A stretch of 64,000 nucleotides of DNA from Sphingopyxis flava (GCF_900168005.1 NZ_FUYP01000002.1:210927-274926); one strand, 5' to 3'; shown: positions 36,942 through 45,810, counted from the stretch's first letter. Translations and numbers: made by a program. Notes: generated by a model not told the origin, from the letters alone.

Positions 36942-36971
36942 TTGACCTCGGCCCGCTTTCAAGGGCATAGC
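36942..36971 (+). promoter_or_regulatory. Candidate promoter of the redox cluster
   Basis: TTGACC (36942-36947) and CATAGC (36966-36971) are 18 bases apart, about 145 bases ahead of the oxidoreductase ATG. This is the best -35/-10-like pair in the gap; the -10 is weak. Confidence 0.3.
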
Positions 36972-37077
36972 GTCCATTCCAGAACATAAGTTCGGGTCGC
37001 ATCCGTTAGAGATCGCCGGGGGCTGGCGATGGGGGGTTGGATGCCCATGCGCGCATTGGTCTGTGTCCGCGACAATC

Positions 37078-37094
37078 GACCGCCTCGGGCGGTC
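37078..37094 (+). promoter_or_regulatory. Leader hairpin before the oxidoreductase gene
   Basis: GACCGCC (37078-37084) and GGCGGTC (37088-37094) form a perfect 7-bp stem with a TCG loop, 20 bases before the ATG. It could occlude or frame the ribosome site; the role is inferred. Confidence 0.45.
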
Positions 37095-37114
37095 CCAGTG
37101 GACGCAGGCGCCTT

Positions 37115-39553
37115 ATGAGCGACCCGGTCCGGGTTGCGATAATCGGGTCGGGTCCCGCCGGCCTCAGTGCGGCTGCGCGCGCGGCGCAGCTCGGGCTCAG
37201 CCATGTGCTGCTCGAAAAGACCGATCATCTTTCCGATACGATCTTCAAATATCAAAAGGGCAAGCACGTCATGGCGACGCCCAATCGCCTAGACCTGCGC
37301 TCCGACTGCCGTTTTGACGAAGGCGCGCGCGAGGCGATCCTTGCGATCTGGGACGAGGATGCCGCGGCGAACAAGGTGAATGTCGTTTATCACGCCGAGG
37401 TCGTCGAAGTGACGGGCGAGAAGGGGGCTTTCCAGATCAAGACGGCCAAGGGCGATGTGATTGCCGCCGAGGCCATCGTGCTCGCGATCGGCACCCAAGG
37501 CAATCCGAACCGCCTGCGCTGCCCCGGCAATGATCTGCCGCATATCATCTATCAGGTGGACGACCCGGAGGATTTCAAGGACCGGCATATTACAGTTGTC
37601 GGATCGGGCGACGCGGGAATCGAGAATGCGCTGGGGGTCGCCGAAGATGCCCTCGAGAATCGCGTGACGATCCTCAACCGCTCGAAGGATTTTGCCCGCG
37701 CCAAGGCCAAGAATGTTTCCGACCTGATGGAAGCCGAGGAAAATGGCGCGATCAGCATCCGCACCGAAACCCAGCCCAAGCTGGTCGAGGCGGGCTGGCT
37801 GACGCTCGAAACCCCGACAGGCGACGAGAAGATACAGTGCGACCTCATCGTCGCGCGCCTAGGGTCGGTCGCGCCGCGCGCCTTTGTCGAATCGATGGGG
37901 ATCGAATTCACCGGCCCCGACCGCGAGGCCTTTCCCAAGCTGTCGCCCACTTTCGAAACAAGCGTTCCCGGCATCTATGTCATCGGCGCGCTCGCGGGCT
38001 ATCCGCTGATCAAGCACTGCATGAACCAGGGCTATGACGTCGTCGAGTTCATCAACGGAAACACTGCCCTCACGCCTGCTGACGAAAAGGATCTGGCCGC
38101 AATCTTCGCCGGCTTGCCCGAGCGGAAATCGGTCAGCGAATGGCTCGACTTTCTGCGCACGCGCGTGCGCATCTTCGCCGATGTCTCGCCGCTCCAGATG
38201 CGCGAGTTCATGCTCGATTCCAAAGTGGCCTTCTTTCCCGAGGGCGAGGTTGTCTTCGAAAAGGACGAGCCCGGATCCTCGCTGTTTGCCATCGCCGAGG
38301 GGCACGCGCTCGTCGAGGTGTCACCCGGGGTGACCGTGCCGATTGAACAGGGGTCGATTTTTGGCGAGGTGGGCCTGATTTCGGGTCGCAAGCGCGGCGC
38401 AACCATCCGCGCCGGAGAAGACAGCATTTTCGTCGAGGTGTCGCGCACCGCCGCACTCAAGCTGATGGCCGCAGTGCCCGGGGCAAAGCGCGTGATCGAA
38501 CGCATCTCGCTCGAGCGCCAGCTCCTCCAGATCTTCAAGGGGGGTCTGACTGCCGAAGATCTGGCGCCCGTCGTCGACGGCGCTGAAGTGATCCGCGTCC
38601 CGGCGGGCAAGGCGGTGCTGGAAGAGGGCGACGAGGGGGACGACGTCTTCGTCATCCGCTCAGGATCGATGGTGGTCGAGAAGAATATCGGCGGCAAACC
38701 GATCTTCCTGCGCTACCTGCCCGCCGGCAGCTATTTCGGCGAAATGGCGGTGCTGAGCGGCGCGCCCCGCAATGCGACGGTGAAAGCTGCGGTCGGCAGC
38801 GAGGTGATTAAGCTGACCGGCGCAGGCTTCAAGGCGATGCTGGCTGCGCGGCCGCAGGTGCGCGAGGCGACGGAGACGGCCGTCGCCGAACGCGCCGCCA
38901 TGAACAGCTTCATCGAATCGCGCAAGGCGACCTATTCGAGCGCTGTCGATCTTTATTCGGACACCGCGAGCTTCATCATGAAGGAGGGGCTCGGCGAGGC
39001 AACCGATGCGTTGCTGATCGACGAGAATCTTTGTGTCGGCTGCGACAATTGCGAAAAGGCGTGCGCAGACAGCCACGAAGGCTTGTCGCGGCTCGACCGC
39101 GAGGCGGGCAAGACCTTCGCCCATCTCCATGTGCCGACGAGCTGCCGTCACTGCGAACACCCGCACTGCATGGCCGACTGTCCTCCCAATGTCATCCACC
39201 GCGGCCCCGACGGCGAGGTGTTCATGGAAGAGGGATGCATCGGCTGCGGCAATTGCATGCGCAATTGTCCCTATGGCGTGATCCGCATGGAGGCGGCGCC
39301 GCCGCCCAAACCGGGACTTTTGAGCTGGCTGCTTCTGGGGCGCGGTCCGGGCCCTGGCGAACCGTCGCCCAAATGGACCAAGGCGAACATGCCCGAGGGC
39401 AAGAAGCCGAAGAAGATCGCGGTCAAATGCGACATGTGCAAGGGCCTTGCCGGCGGCCCAGCCTGCGTACGGGCGTGCCCTACGGGCGCTGCAATTCGCG
39501 TGTCGCCTGAAGAATTTCTCTCGATCGCGCGGCTCGAAGAGGATGCGGGCTGA
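37115..39553 (+). CDS. FAD/NAD(P) oxidoreductase fused to two cyclic-nucleotide domains and a 4x[4Fe-4S] ferredoxin
   Basis: Three-part cytosolic redox protein (812 aa). Residues 5-315 are a thioredoxin-reductase-like flavoprotein with FAD motif GSGPAG (11-16), NAD(P) motif VVGSGDAG (161-168) and GIYVIGALAG. No CxxC redox pair stands in the usual place. Residues about 360-455 and 490-585 are two cyclic-nucleotide-binding folds. Both have the phosphate-binding cassette (FGEVGLISGRKRGAT; FGEMAVLSGAPRNAT). Residues 636-790 carry 16 cysteines in four groups (C640/643/646/650, C677/680/685/689, C708/711/714/718, C772/775/784/788), as in DmsB/NrfC electron-transfer subunits. ATG 37115 is the start. 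It shares one base with the next gene. It probably takes electrons from NAD(P)H and passes them to the membrane partner; the direction is inferred. Confidence 0.9.
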   Translation: MSDPVRVAIIGSGPAGLSAAARAAQLGLSHVLLEKTDHLSDTIFKYQKGKHVMATPNRLDLRSDCRFDEGAREAILAIWDEDAAANKVNVVYHAEVVEVTGEKGAFQIKTAKGDVIAAEAIVLAIGTQGNPNRLRCPGNDLPHIIYQVDDPEDFKDRHITVVGSGDAGIENALGVAEDALENRVTILNRSKDFARAKAKNVSDLMEAEENGAISIRTETQPKLVEAGWLTLETPTGDEKIQCDLIVARLGSVAPRAFVESMGIEFTGPDREAFPKLSPTFETSVPGIYVIGALAGYPLIKHCMNQGYDVVEFINGNTALTPADEKDLAAIFAGLPERKSVSEWLDFLRTRVRIFADVSPLQMREFMLDSKVAFFPEGEVVFEKDEPGSSLFAIAEGHALVEVSPGVTVPIEQGSIFGEVGLISGRKRGATIRAGEDSIFVEVSRTAALKLMAAVPGAKRVIERISLERQLLQIFKGGLTAEDLAPVVDGAEVIRVPAGKAVLEEGDEGDDVFVIRSGSMVVEKNIGGKPIFLRYLPAGSYFGEMAVLSGAPRNATVKAAVGSEVIKLTGAGFKAMLAARPQVREATETAVAERAAMNSFIESRKATYSSAVDLYSDTASFIMKEGLGEATDALLIDENLCVGCDNCEKACADSHEGLSRLDREAGKTFAHLHVPTSCRHCEHPHCMADCPPNVIHRGPDGEVFMEEGCIGCGNCMRNCPYGVIRMEAAPPPKPGLLSWLLLGRGPGPGEPSPKWTKANMPEGKKPKKIAVKCDMCKGLAGGPACVRACPTGAAIRVSPEEFLSIARLEEDAG

Positions 39554-40434
39554 TGGCGACGCTGTTTCGCCGGCGCCGCGCAACCGCGACCCAGACCGAA
39601 CGGGTACGCGAGCGGCGGCACGAGGGCTTTTTGCGCCACGCCAATTTTCGCTGGGCGAAGGTCTCGGGCGGACTGTGTCTGCTCGTCATCCTCTCCTATG
39701 CGTTGATCGACGTCAGCCCCCGGCCGAATGGCGGCAGCTGGTACGGCTATACCCTTGGCACGATTGGCGCGCTGCTGATCCTTTGGCTCACGGCACTTGG
39801 CTATCGCAAGCGGCGGATGACGAGCGATTTCTGGTCGCTGAAGGCGTGGACTTCGGCGCATGTTTACCTCGGGCTCAGTCTGATTGTCATCGCCACCTGG
39901 CACACCGGGTTCCAGCTCGGCTGGAACGTACACACGCTTGCCTGGGCGTTGATGATGCTCGTGATCCTCTCGGGGCTTTATGGCGTTGCCGTCTATGCGC
40001 TGCTGCCGCAGGCGCTTTCCAACAACCGCGACCAGATGACGCAAATGCAGATGCTCGAGGCGATCCGCGCTTTCGACCGCCAGCTCCACGCTGCCGCCCA
40101 GCCTCTGCCGCCTGGCGAGGCTGCGCCCGTCCTCGCTTCGCTCGAACAGGATCCTTTTGCCGGCGGAATCCGCGCCCGCTTGACGGGGCGCTACCCCAAC
40201 CGCGCGACCGCCGCAGCGCGCGCAGCGCTGACCGAGGCTGTCGGTGGTGATGCTGAAGCGCGAGCGAAGGTGGTCGCGCTGCTGACGCAGAAGGAAGCTG
40301 CGCTGGCGCGGCTTCGCGAGCACCTGCGCCTTCGCGCGCTGCTCGAAATCTGGCTCTACGTCCATGTGCCGCTCACCTTCGCGCTGATCGCGGCGCTGTC
40401 GGCGCACATCATCAGCGTATTCTTCTATTGGTGA
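39553..40434 (+). CDS. Predicted dihaem membrane cytochrome b
   Basis: Inner-membrane protein (293 aa) with about four helices (residues about 36-55, 66-84, 98-118/128-150 and 264-292) and a long cytosolic loop (about 155-258) of helical, Ala-rich sequence. Two helices each carry a pair of histidines exactly 14 residues apart (H103/H117 and H271/H285). This is the classic spacing of bis-histidine haem ligands in dihaem b cytochromes. No named family is recognised. Overlap with the ferredoxin fusion (TGATG) and the decahaem gene ten bases on suggest it bridges cytosolic Fe-S clusters to periplasmic haems. Confidence 0.8.
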   Translation: MATLFRRRRATATQTERVRERRHEGFLRHANFRWAKVSGGLCLLVILSYALIDVSPRPNGGSWYGYTLGTIGALLILWLTALGYRKRRMTSDFWSLKAWTSAHVYLGLSLIVIATWHTGFQLGWNVHTLAWALMMLVILSGLYGVAVYALLPQALSNNRDQMTQMQMLEAIRAFDRQLHAAAQPLPPGEAAPVLASLEQDPFAGGIRARLTGRYPNRATAAARAALTEAVGGDAEARAKVVALLTQKEAALARLREHLRLRALLEIWLYVHVPLTFALIAALSAHIISVFFYW

Positions 40435-40444
40435 GGCGCGGGAT

Positions 40445-42385
40445 ATGAGCTTTATCCTACGTCGCATCTCGACGACCAAGACTGGCAAGCAGATCATTCG
40501 CGATGCGGCGCTGCCCGGCGATACTATTACGCTCGGACGCGACAGCGGCAATTCGATCCATGTCGCCGATCTTGCCGTCAATCCGCATCATGCGACGATC
40601 GCAAGCGCCGACGGGCGGAACGTGCGGGTTACCGCGCTCGAAGGACTTGGCTTCGACCTCAACGGACGGACGCTCGAAGCCGCGGATATCGACAGCGCTG
40701 CCGGGGCCGAACTTCGCTTCGGCGGGCACCGGCTCACGATCACGCGCGAGGGCGAGGCTATTATCCTGCTCGTCGAGCGGATCGACGAGCTGTCGCAATC
40801 CTCAAAGGATGTCGACGAGGCCAGAGCCTTCTCGCTGGCGGGCGCAATGCCGGGTAAGCGCGTTGGCGCATGGACCTTTGCCATATTGGTGCTTCTCGCC
40901 TTTCTGGTCGGACCGATCTGGGCGTGGCACAGCTACAAGGGCGTCGACGAGCGTCCCCAAGGCTATCATGCTGATCAGGCCTGGTTGTCGGGACCGCTAT
41001 CGAGCGCGCATGCGAATCTGAAGAAAGACTGCCAGGCCTGCCACGTCGAGCCATTCGTCGCGGTCACGGACAAGGCGTGCATCGGCTGCCACACGGGCGA
41101 GCACAAGGCGATGAGCGCCAGCCACGCCGGCGCGCCGACCGAGATGCTGCTCGCTGCGCGAGCGCCGCCGGGGCCGGGCGGGAAGCTTCTCGAAGGCTTC
41201 GCAAACGCCTTCAACAAGCCTCAAGGGCGCTGCGTCGGCTGTCATACCGAGCATGAGGGCGCGGGACCGATGGCTGCAACGCCGCAGGCCTTCTGCGCCG
41301 ACTGTCATACCGATATGGCCTCGCGTCTCGCGCAAGCAGGGTTCAAGACCGGTATCGCCGACGCCTCTGATTTCGGCACCGATCACCCGGATTTTCGTCC
41401 GCTTGTTCGGGCCGCTCCTGGCGCAAAACCGATGCGCGCCGCGGCGGGCAAGGCGGTGCTCGATCATGATGGCCTCAAATTTCCCCACGACCTCCATCTT
41501 CAGACGGGTGGCGGCGTGGCGCGCATGGCCGCAAGCTTTCGCGGCCAATTCGGCTTCGGTCAGAAGCTCGAATGCGAAAATTGCCACCGCCCCGAAGCCG
41601 ACGGAGTGCGCATTGCGCCGGTGAAGATGGAGCGCGACTGCGCAATGTGTCACAGTCTGGCATTCGAGACCGTTGGCGGGGTAACCCGTACCCTCCGCCA
41701 CGGAGAGCCCGATCAGGTCGTCGCCGATCTTTATGCCTATTACCGGTCGACCCCGCCGTCGCGGCCGCTTCAGCTCGGCGGCATGGCGCGGCGGCGTCCT
41801 GGCCAATATGCCGAAGGACAAATCTATAATATTTACTTCCGCGAAGCGGCGCTGCGGCCCAGTCGGGCGCAGGATGCGGTGCGCGCAGTTTTCTCGAAGG
41901 GCGGCGCCTGCTACGACTGCCACACCATTTTCGCGCCGAAGGCGGGCAATAACTGGCGCGTGATGGCGGTGCACCAGACGCCGCGCTTCCTCGAAAAGGG
42001 CTGGTTCGATCACGCGGCGCACAAGGAAACCGACTGTGCCGACTGCCATACGAACGCATCGGGGTCGAAAGAGGCTAGCGATCTTCTCGTGCCCGGGCTC
42101 GCGCAGTGCCGCACCTGCCACGTCGGCGGCAACGGCGCGCGCCTTGCGAGCGCGAAGGTCGAGACCGCGACCAGTTCGCCCTGCGCCATGTGCCACGAAT
42201 ATCATAGCGACGGCGACAAGCCGTGGGCACCCCAGCGGCAGCGCCGCAAGAATGTGACCGCGATCACAGATCGACCGCTGCGCGGCGTATACGCTGTGCG
42301 TGAGATCACAGGGCTGGAACAGCGAGGCCTTTACGAAGCGACATGGCGCGCCCCGGTATCGAGTCCGAGGCGAGGGGGTGGATAA
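40445..42385 (+). CDS. FHA-domain decahaem cytochrome c
   Basis: Membrane-anchored multihaem cytochrome (646 aa). A cytosolic FHA fold (about residues 5-110; GRDSGNSIHVAD and NPHHATI) should bind phosphothreonine. One helix follows (about 142-162). The periplasmic part has ten CxxCH haem sites, starting at C196, C212, C263, C284, C377, C399, C489, C531, C555 and C580. Spare histidines (for example H353-type HLQ, HTEH, HPDF) can serve as distal ligands. Cytochrome c3/NrfH-like spacing suggests a wire rather than an enzyme. An FHA domain on a multihaem cytochrome is unusual. Confidence 0.9.
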   Translation: MSFILRRISTTKTGKQIIRDAALPGDTITLGRDSGNSIHVADLAVNPHHATIASADGRNVRVTALEGLGFDLNGRTLEAADIDSAAGAELRFGGHRLTITREGEAIILLVERIDELSQSSKDVDEARAFSLAGAMPGKRVGAWTFAILVLLAFLVGPIWAWHSYKGVDERPQGYHADQAWLSGPLSSAHANLKKDCQACHVEPFVAVTDKACIGCHTGEHKAMSASHAGAPTEMLLAARAPPGPGGKLLEGFANAFNKPQGRCVGCHTEHEGAGPMAATPQAFCADCHTDMASRLAQAGFKTGIADASDFGTDHPDFRPLVRAAPGAKPMRAAAGKAVLDHDGLKFPHDLHLQTGGGVARMAASFRGQFGFGQKLECENCHRPEADGVRIAPVKMERDCAMCHSLAFETVGGVTRTLRHGEPDQVVADLYAYYRSTPPSRPLQLGGMARRRPGQYAEGQIYNIYFREAALRPSRAQDAVRAVFSKGGACYDCHTIFAPKAGNNWRVMAVHQTPRFLEKGWFDHAAHKETDCADCHTNASGSKEASDLLVPGLAQCRTCHVGGNGARLASAKVETATSSPCAMCHEYHSDGDKPWAPQRQRRKNVTAITDRPLRGVYAVREITGLEQRGLYEATWRAPVSSPRRGGG

Positions 42386-42427
42386 TCATCGAGTGGCCGG
42401 CACGCCGGCACGGAGCAGGGGACGGAG

Positions 42428-43276
42428 ATGCTGATCGCCCAGATCACCGATATCCATATCGGTTTCGATCCGGACAATCCGGCCGAATATAACCGCAAGC
42501 GCCTCGACGAGGTGCTCGATGTGTTGATGGAAGGGCCGAACCGTCCCGACCTGCTGCTCGCCACCGGCGATATCACCGACCGCGGAGACCCTGCGAGCTA
42601 CCGCCGTCTCGCGAACGCCTTCTCGCGCTGCCCATTTCCCGTGTGGCCGAGCGTCGGCAACCATGATCTACGCGATAATTTTCGGGATCATTTTCCCGGT
42701 TTCGCCGACGAGAACGGGTTTATCCAGTACAGCGTCGAGCTTCCGGAGTTGCGACTGGTGACAATCGACACGCTCGAGGAGGGGCGACACGGCGGCGCCT
42801 TTTGCGACAGGCGCGCGGCGTGGCTCGATGCGGAGCTTGCAAAAAATGCGGACAAGCCGAGCTACATCGTGATGCATCACCCGCCGGTCGAATGCGGCAT
42901 CGAGTGGATGAATACCCACAGCGATGAACCCTGGGTTCATCGCTTTACCGCGGTGGTGCGGCGGCACCCGCAAGTGCGCGGACTGATCTGCGGTCACCTT
43001 CATCGCAGCGTCACCGTCGCGTGGGAGGGGCGCACCGTTGCCATCTGCTCATCGACCGCGCCGCAGGTATCGCTCGACCTCCGGCCGATCGACGAGGATC
43101 ACCCCGACGATCGCCCCATGATCGTCGCGGAAGATCCCGCTTACGCGCTTCATCACTGGAATGGCCGCGAACTCGTCACCTTCTATGACCATGCCGGCGC
43201 GCACACCATGCTCGCCAAATATGACGAGCGGCTGCAGCCGCTGGTGCGCGAGCTGAAGGCGGAGCGGCCTGTCTAA
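42428..43276 (+). CDS. CpdA-like metallophosphoesterase (putative cAMP phosphodiesterase)
   Basis: Calcineurin-type phosphoesterase (282 aa) with the full metal-ligand set: DIHIG, GDITDRGD, GNHD, MHHPP and GHLHR. Order and length match class III cyclic-nucleotide phosphodiesterases (CpdA) better than DNA or sphingomyelin phosphoesterases, but the substrate is inferred. ATG 42428 has GGGGACGGAG immediately upstream. It follows the decahaem gene by 42 bases in the same direction. The cyclic-nucleotide domains of the first gene in the cluster make a cAMP role attractive. Confidence 0.88.
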   Translation: MLIAQITDIHIGFDPDNPAEYNRKRLDEVLDVLMEGPNRPDLLLATGDITDRGDPASYRRLANAFSRCPFPVWPSVGNHDLRDNFRDHFPGFADENGFIQYSVELPELRLVTIDTLEEGRHGGAFCDRRAAWLDAELAKNADKPSYIVMHHPPVECGIEWMNTHSDEPWVHRFTAVVRRHPQVRGLICGHLHRSVTVAWEGRTVAICSSTAPQVSLDLRPIDEDHPDDRPMIVAEDPAYALHHWNGRELVTFYDHAGAHTMLAKYDERLQPLVRELKAERPV

Positions 43277-44217
43277 TAGCCGAGCGTCAAGTCGACCTGC
43301 GGGGCGACGGGTTCACCGCGGTGCCAGCGATCGAGATTCTCGAGGAAGCGCTGTGCTGAACGCGCGAACATCTTGTCCTGCGCGCGGCCCGACAAGTGCA
43401 TGGTGATATGCGCATTGTCGAGGCTCCAGAGCGGATCGTCGGGGGGGAGCGGCTCGGGCGTGGTCACGTCGAGGAAGGCGGAGGCAATCTGCTGCTCGTT
43501 GAGCGCGGTGACGAGCGCGTCCTGATCGACCACGCTGCCGCGTGCGATATTGATCAGCGTCGCGCTCGGCTTCATCGCCGCGAGTTCGGCTGCGCCGATC
43601 ATGCCGTCGGTTTCTGCTGTCGCGGGGACGGCAAGGATCACCCAGTCAAATTCGCCGAGACGCGCGCGCCACTGATCGGGTGATAGGCTGTTCGCGCCCG
43701 GTGATCGGCGCACGACGGTGACATCGACGGCAAAGCCCTTCAGCCGCTCCTCGACGAGCCTGCCGATCGCGCCATAGCCGAGGAGCAGGGCTTTCGAGCC
43801 GTATAGCTCGACCTTGCCGGGCGAGTCCGTGAGCCACTCGCGCCTCTCCTGGGCGCGCACCACGTCGCGATAGCCCTTTGCTACCGTCAGCATTCCCATC
43901 ACGACATATTCGGCAATGGTGATCGCGTTGATACCAGCGCCGTTGGTGACGACGGTGCCGCGATGATTCAGAACGTCGAGCGGCATTCCGTCGACCCCGG
44001 CGTAGATCGAGTTGAGCCATCTGAGCCGCGTCGCCGCAGTGATCGCTGCCGCCATGTCCTTCTTGTCGTACATGTCGAACCAGCCGATTTCGGCCTGGGG
44101 AGCCAGCTCCATCGCCTCTTGCTTGCTCATGAAGAAGCGAGGCTCGACCCAATCGGGGAGATGGCTTTCAATGAGGGGGCGAATCATCCCTGAAAGGACA
44201 GTGACGGTCTTGGTCAT
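43273..44217 (-). CDS. D-2-hydroxyacid dehydrogenase family protein
   Basis: NAD(P)-dependent oxidoreductase (314 aa) of the D-isomer 2-hydroxyacid dehydrogenase family. The Rossmann motif is LLLGYGAIGRLVEERL. The catalytic Arg lies in INIARGSVVDQDAL, the Glu in the DVTTPEPLP segment, and the His in ITMHLSG. The substrate cannot be told from sequence. It converges on the phosphodiesterase gene with a four-base 3' overlap. Confidence 0.92.
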   Translation of the reverse strand: MTKTVTVLSGMIRPLIESHLPDWVEPRFFMSKQEAMELAPQAEIGWFDMYDKKDMAAAITAATRLRWLNSIYAGVDGMPLDVLNHRGTVVTNGAGINAITIAEYVVMGMLTVAKGYRDVVRAQERREWLTDSPGKVELYGSKALLLGYGAIGRLVEERLKGFAVDVTVVRRSPGANSLSPDQWRARLGEFDWVILAVPATAETDGMIGAAELAAMKPSATLINIARGSVVDQDALVTALNEQQIASAFLDVTTPEPLPPDDPLWSLDNAHITMHLSGRAQDKMFARSAQRFLENLDRWHRGEPVAPQVDLTLGY

Positions 44218-44318
44218 AATTTCTCCCTCCCGCGTGCGCGAAGGCCGAATGAGCCTATCCCTGCATCGCGGGCGGGTCCTTCATGCCCAGCCCGGATTCG
44301 TCCTGCAAGCACACGGGA

Positions 44319-45764
44319 CTAATTTTCCAGCCGCCAGTCCCAGCCCAGGGGATCGCCGTCCATCACCTCGACCCCAGCGGCGAGGAGCTCATCGCGCAGT
44401 GCGTCGGAGGCTGCGAAATCCTTTGCGGCGCGCGCCTCCTTGCGGCGCGTGAGGGCAGCCTCGATCTCGACCTCGGTGACTGCCGCGACCTTTGGACGGA
44501 TGCGCAGATCAGCGCGCGACAGCGCCAGGACTTCGAGGCCGAGCACTTTATCCATCGCCTCGAGCGCCGCGCGCTTCTGCCCGGCGTCGATTTTCTTCAA
44601 TGCCGCCGCATCCTCGATCAAAGTCAGCGCGACCGGCGTGTTGAGATCATCTGACATCGCGGCATCGAAACGCGCGAGCAGGCCGGAGAGGCGGCGGTCG
44701 GTTACCGGCGCTCTTTCGACCTCGCGTACGCTTGCCGCCGCCATCACCAGCCGCTTCAGCCGCGTCAGCGCTGCGCCGAGTCCCTCCCATGAGAATTCCA
44801 GTTCGCTGCGATAATGCGCCTGCAGGCACATCAGGCGGTAGGCGAGAGGGTGGTAACCCTTGTCGATCAGCAGCTGAACGCGGAGGAATTCGCCGCTCGA
44901 CTTCGACATCTTGCCGCTTCGGTCGACGAGAAAATTATTGTGCATCCACAGCCGCGCGCCGCTGTCGTTCGAGCAGCTGTGCGCCTGGTTCTGCGCGATC
45001 TCGTTCGGGTGATGGATCTCGCGGTGATCGATACCGCCGGTATGGATGTCGAAGGGAAAGCCGAGCAGCGCCTCGGACATGACCGAGCACTCGAGGTGCC
45101 AGCCTGGCGCGCCGCGGCCCCAGGGCGAATCCCACTCCATCTGACGCTTTTCGCCCGCGGGGGTCTTGCGCCAGATCGCAAAGTCCGCCGGGTGGCGCTT
45201 TCCATCGACAGGATCGATCCGGCTCTCACCCTCGTCGGTGCTGTGGCGCGCGAGGCGGCCATAGCCCGCAACGCTCGTGGTATCGAAATAAAGTCCGCTC
45301 TCAAGCTCGTAGCAATGTTTGTCCGCGATCGCTTTGGCGAACTCGATCATTGCGGGGACATAGTCGGTTGCGATCGACCAATGTGCAGGCTGGCGGATAT
45401 TGAGTGCCTTCACGTCGGCCCAATAGGCTTCGGTATAGTGACGCGCGATGTCCCAGATCGACTGGGCGCGTTCGGCTGCCGCCTTTTCAAGCTTGTCTTC
45501 GCCTGCGTCGGCATCGTCGGTGAGATGGCCGACGTCGGTAATGTTGATGACGTGGGTGAGTTTGTAGCCCTTGAATGAAAGCGTGCGCCCCAGCGTGTCA
45601 GCAAAGACGTACGCTCGCATGTTTCCGATGTGCGGATAATTGTAGACCGTCGGCCCGCAGGAATAGACCCGCGCCTCGCCTGCATGGACGGGCTCAAAAT
45701 CTTCCAGTTGGCGCGTCAGGCTGTTGAACAGCCGCAGCGGCGCGGGCGGAGGGGTCTCGGTCAT
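44319..45764 (-). CDS. cysS: Cysteinyl-tRNA synthetase
   Basis: Class I synthetase charging tRNA-Cys (481 aa from ATG 45762-45764; an ATG four codons earlier is possible). HIGH-type motif PTVYNYPHIGN and KMSKSSG are present. Zinc ligands are the CGP cysteine, the ECSVM cysteine and the HHPNE region. A DALR-like C-terminus ends DPLGWDWRLEN. It lies 46 bases downstream of the giant exoprotein gene on the same strand. Confidence 0.97.
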   Translation of the reverse strand: MTETPPPAPLRLFNSLTRQLEDFEPVHAGEARVYSCGPTVYNYPHIGNMRAYVFADTLGRTLSFKGYKLTHVINITDVGHLTDDADAGEDKLEKAAAERAQSIWDIARHYTEAYWADVKALNIRQPAHWSIATDYVPAMIEFAKAIADKHCYELESGLYFDTTSVAGYGRLARHSTDEGESRIDPVDGKRHPADFAIWRKTPAGEKRQMEWDSPWGRGAPGWHLECSVMSEALLGFPFDIHTGGIDHREIHHPNEIAQNQAHSCSNDSGARLWMHNNFLVDRSGKMSKSSGEFLRVQLLIDKGYHPLAYRLMCLQAHYRSELEFSWEGLGAALTRLKRLVMAAASVREVERAPVTDRRLSGLLARFDAAMSDDLNTPVALTLIEDAAALKKIDAGQKRAALEAMDKVLGLEVLALSRADLRIRPKVAAVTEVEIEAALTRRKEARAAKDFAASDALRDELLAAGVEVMDGDPLGWDWRLEN

Positions 45765-45768
45765 CGCC

Positions 45769-45795
45769 GCGCCCATGCCTTGCGGCAGGGGCGTA
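45769..45795 (-). other. Hairpin between the giant exoprotein gene and cysS
   Basis: On the minus strand TGCC-GCAA-GGCA forms a short stem with a GNRA-type loop. Outer GCCC/GGGC pairs extend it past one mismatch. It has no U-tract; it may attenuate read-through into cysS. Confidence 0.25.
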
Positions 45796-45810
45796 CGTCA
45801 ACCGAAACCC

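Noticed and set aside
40997..42205. Minus-strand open frame opposite the decahaem cytochrome
   Set aside because: The opposite strand has ten in-frame CxxCH motifs; the antisense product has none of the features of a real protein.
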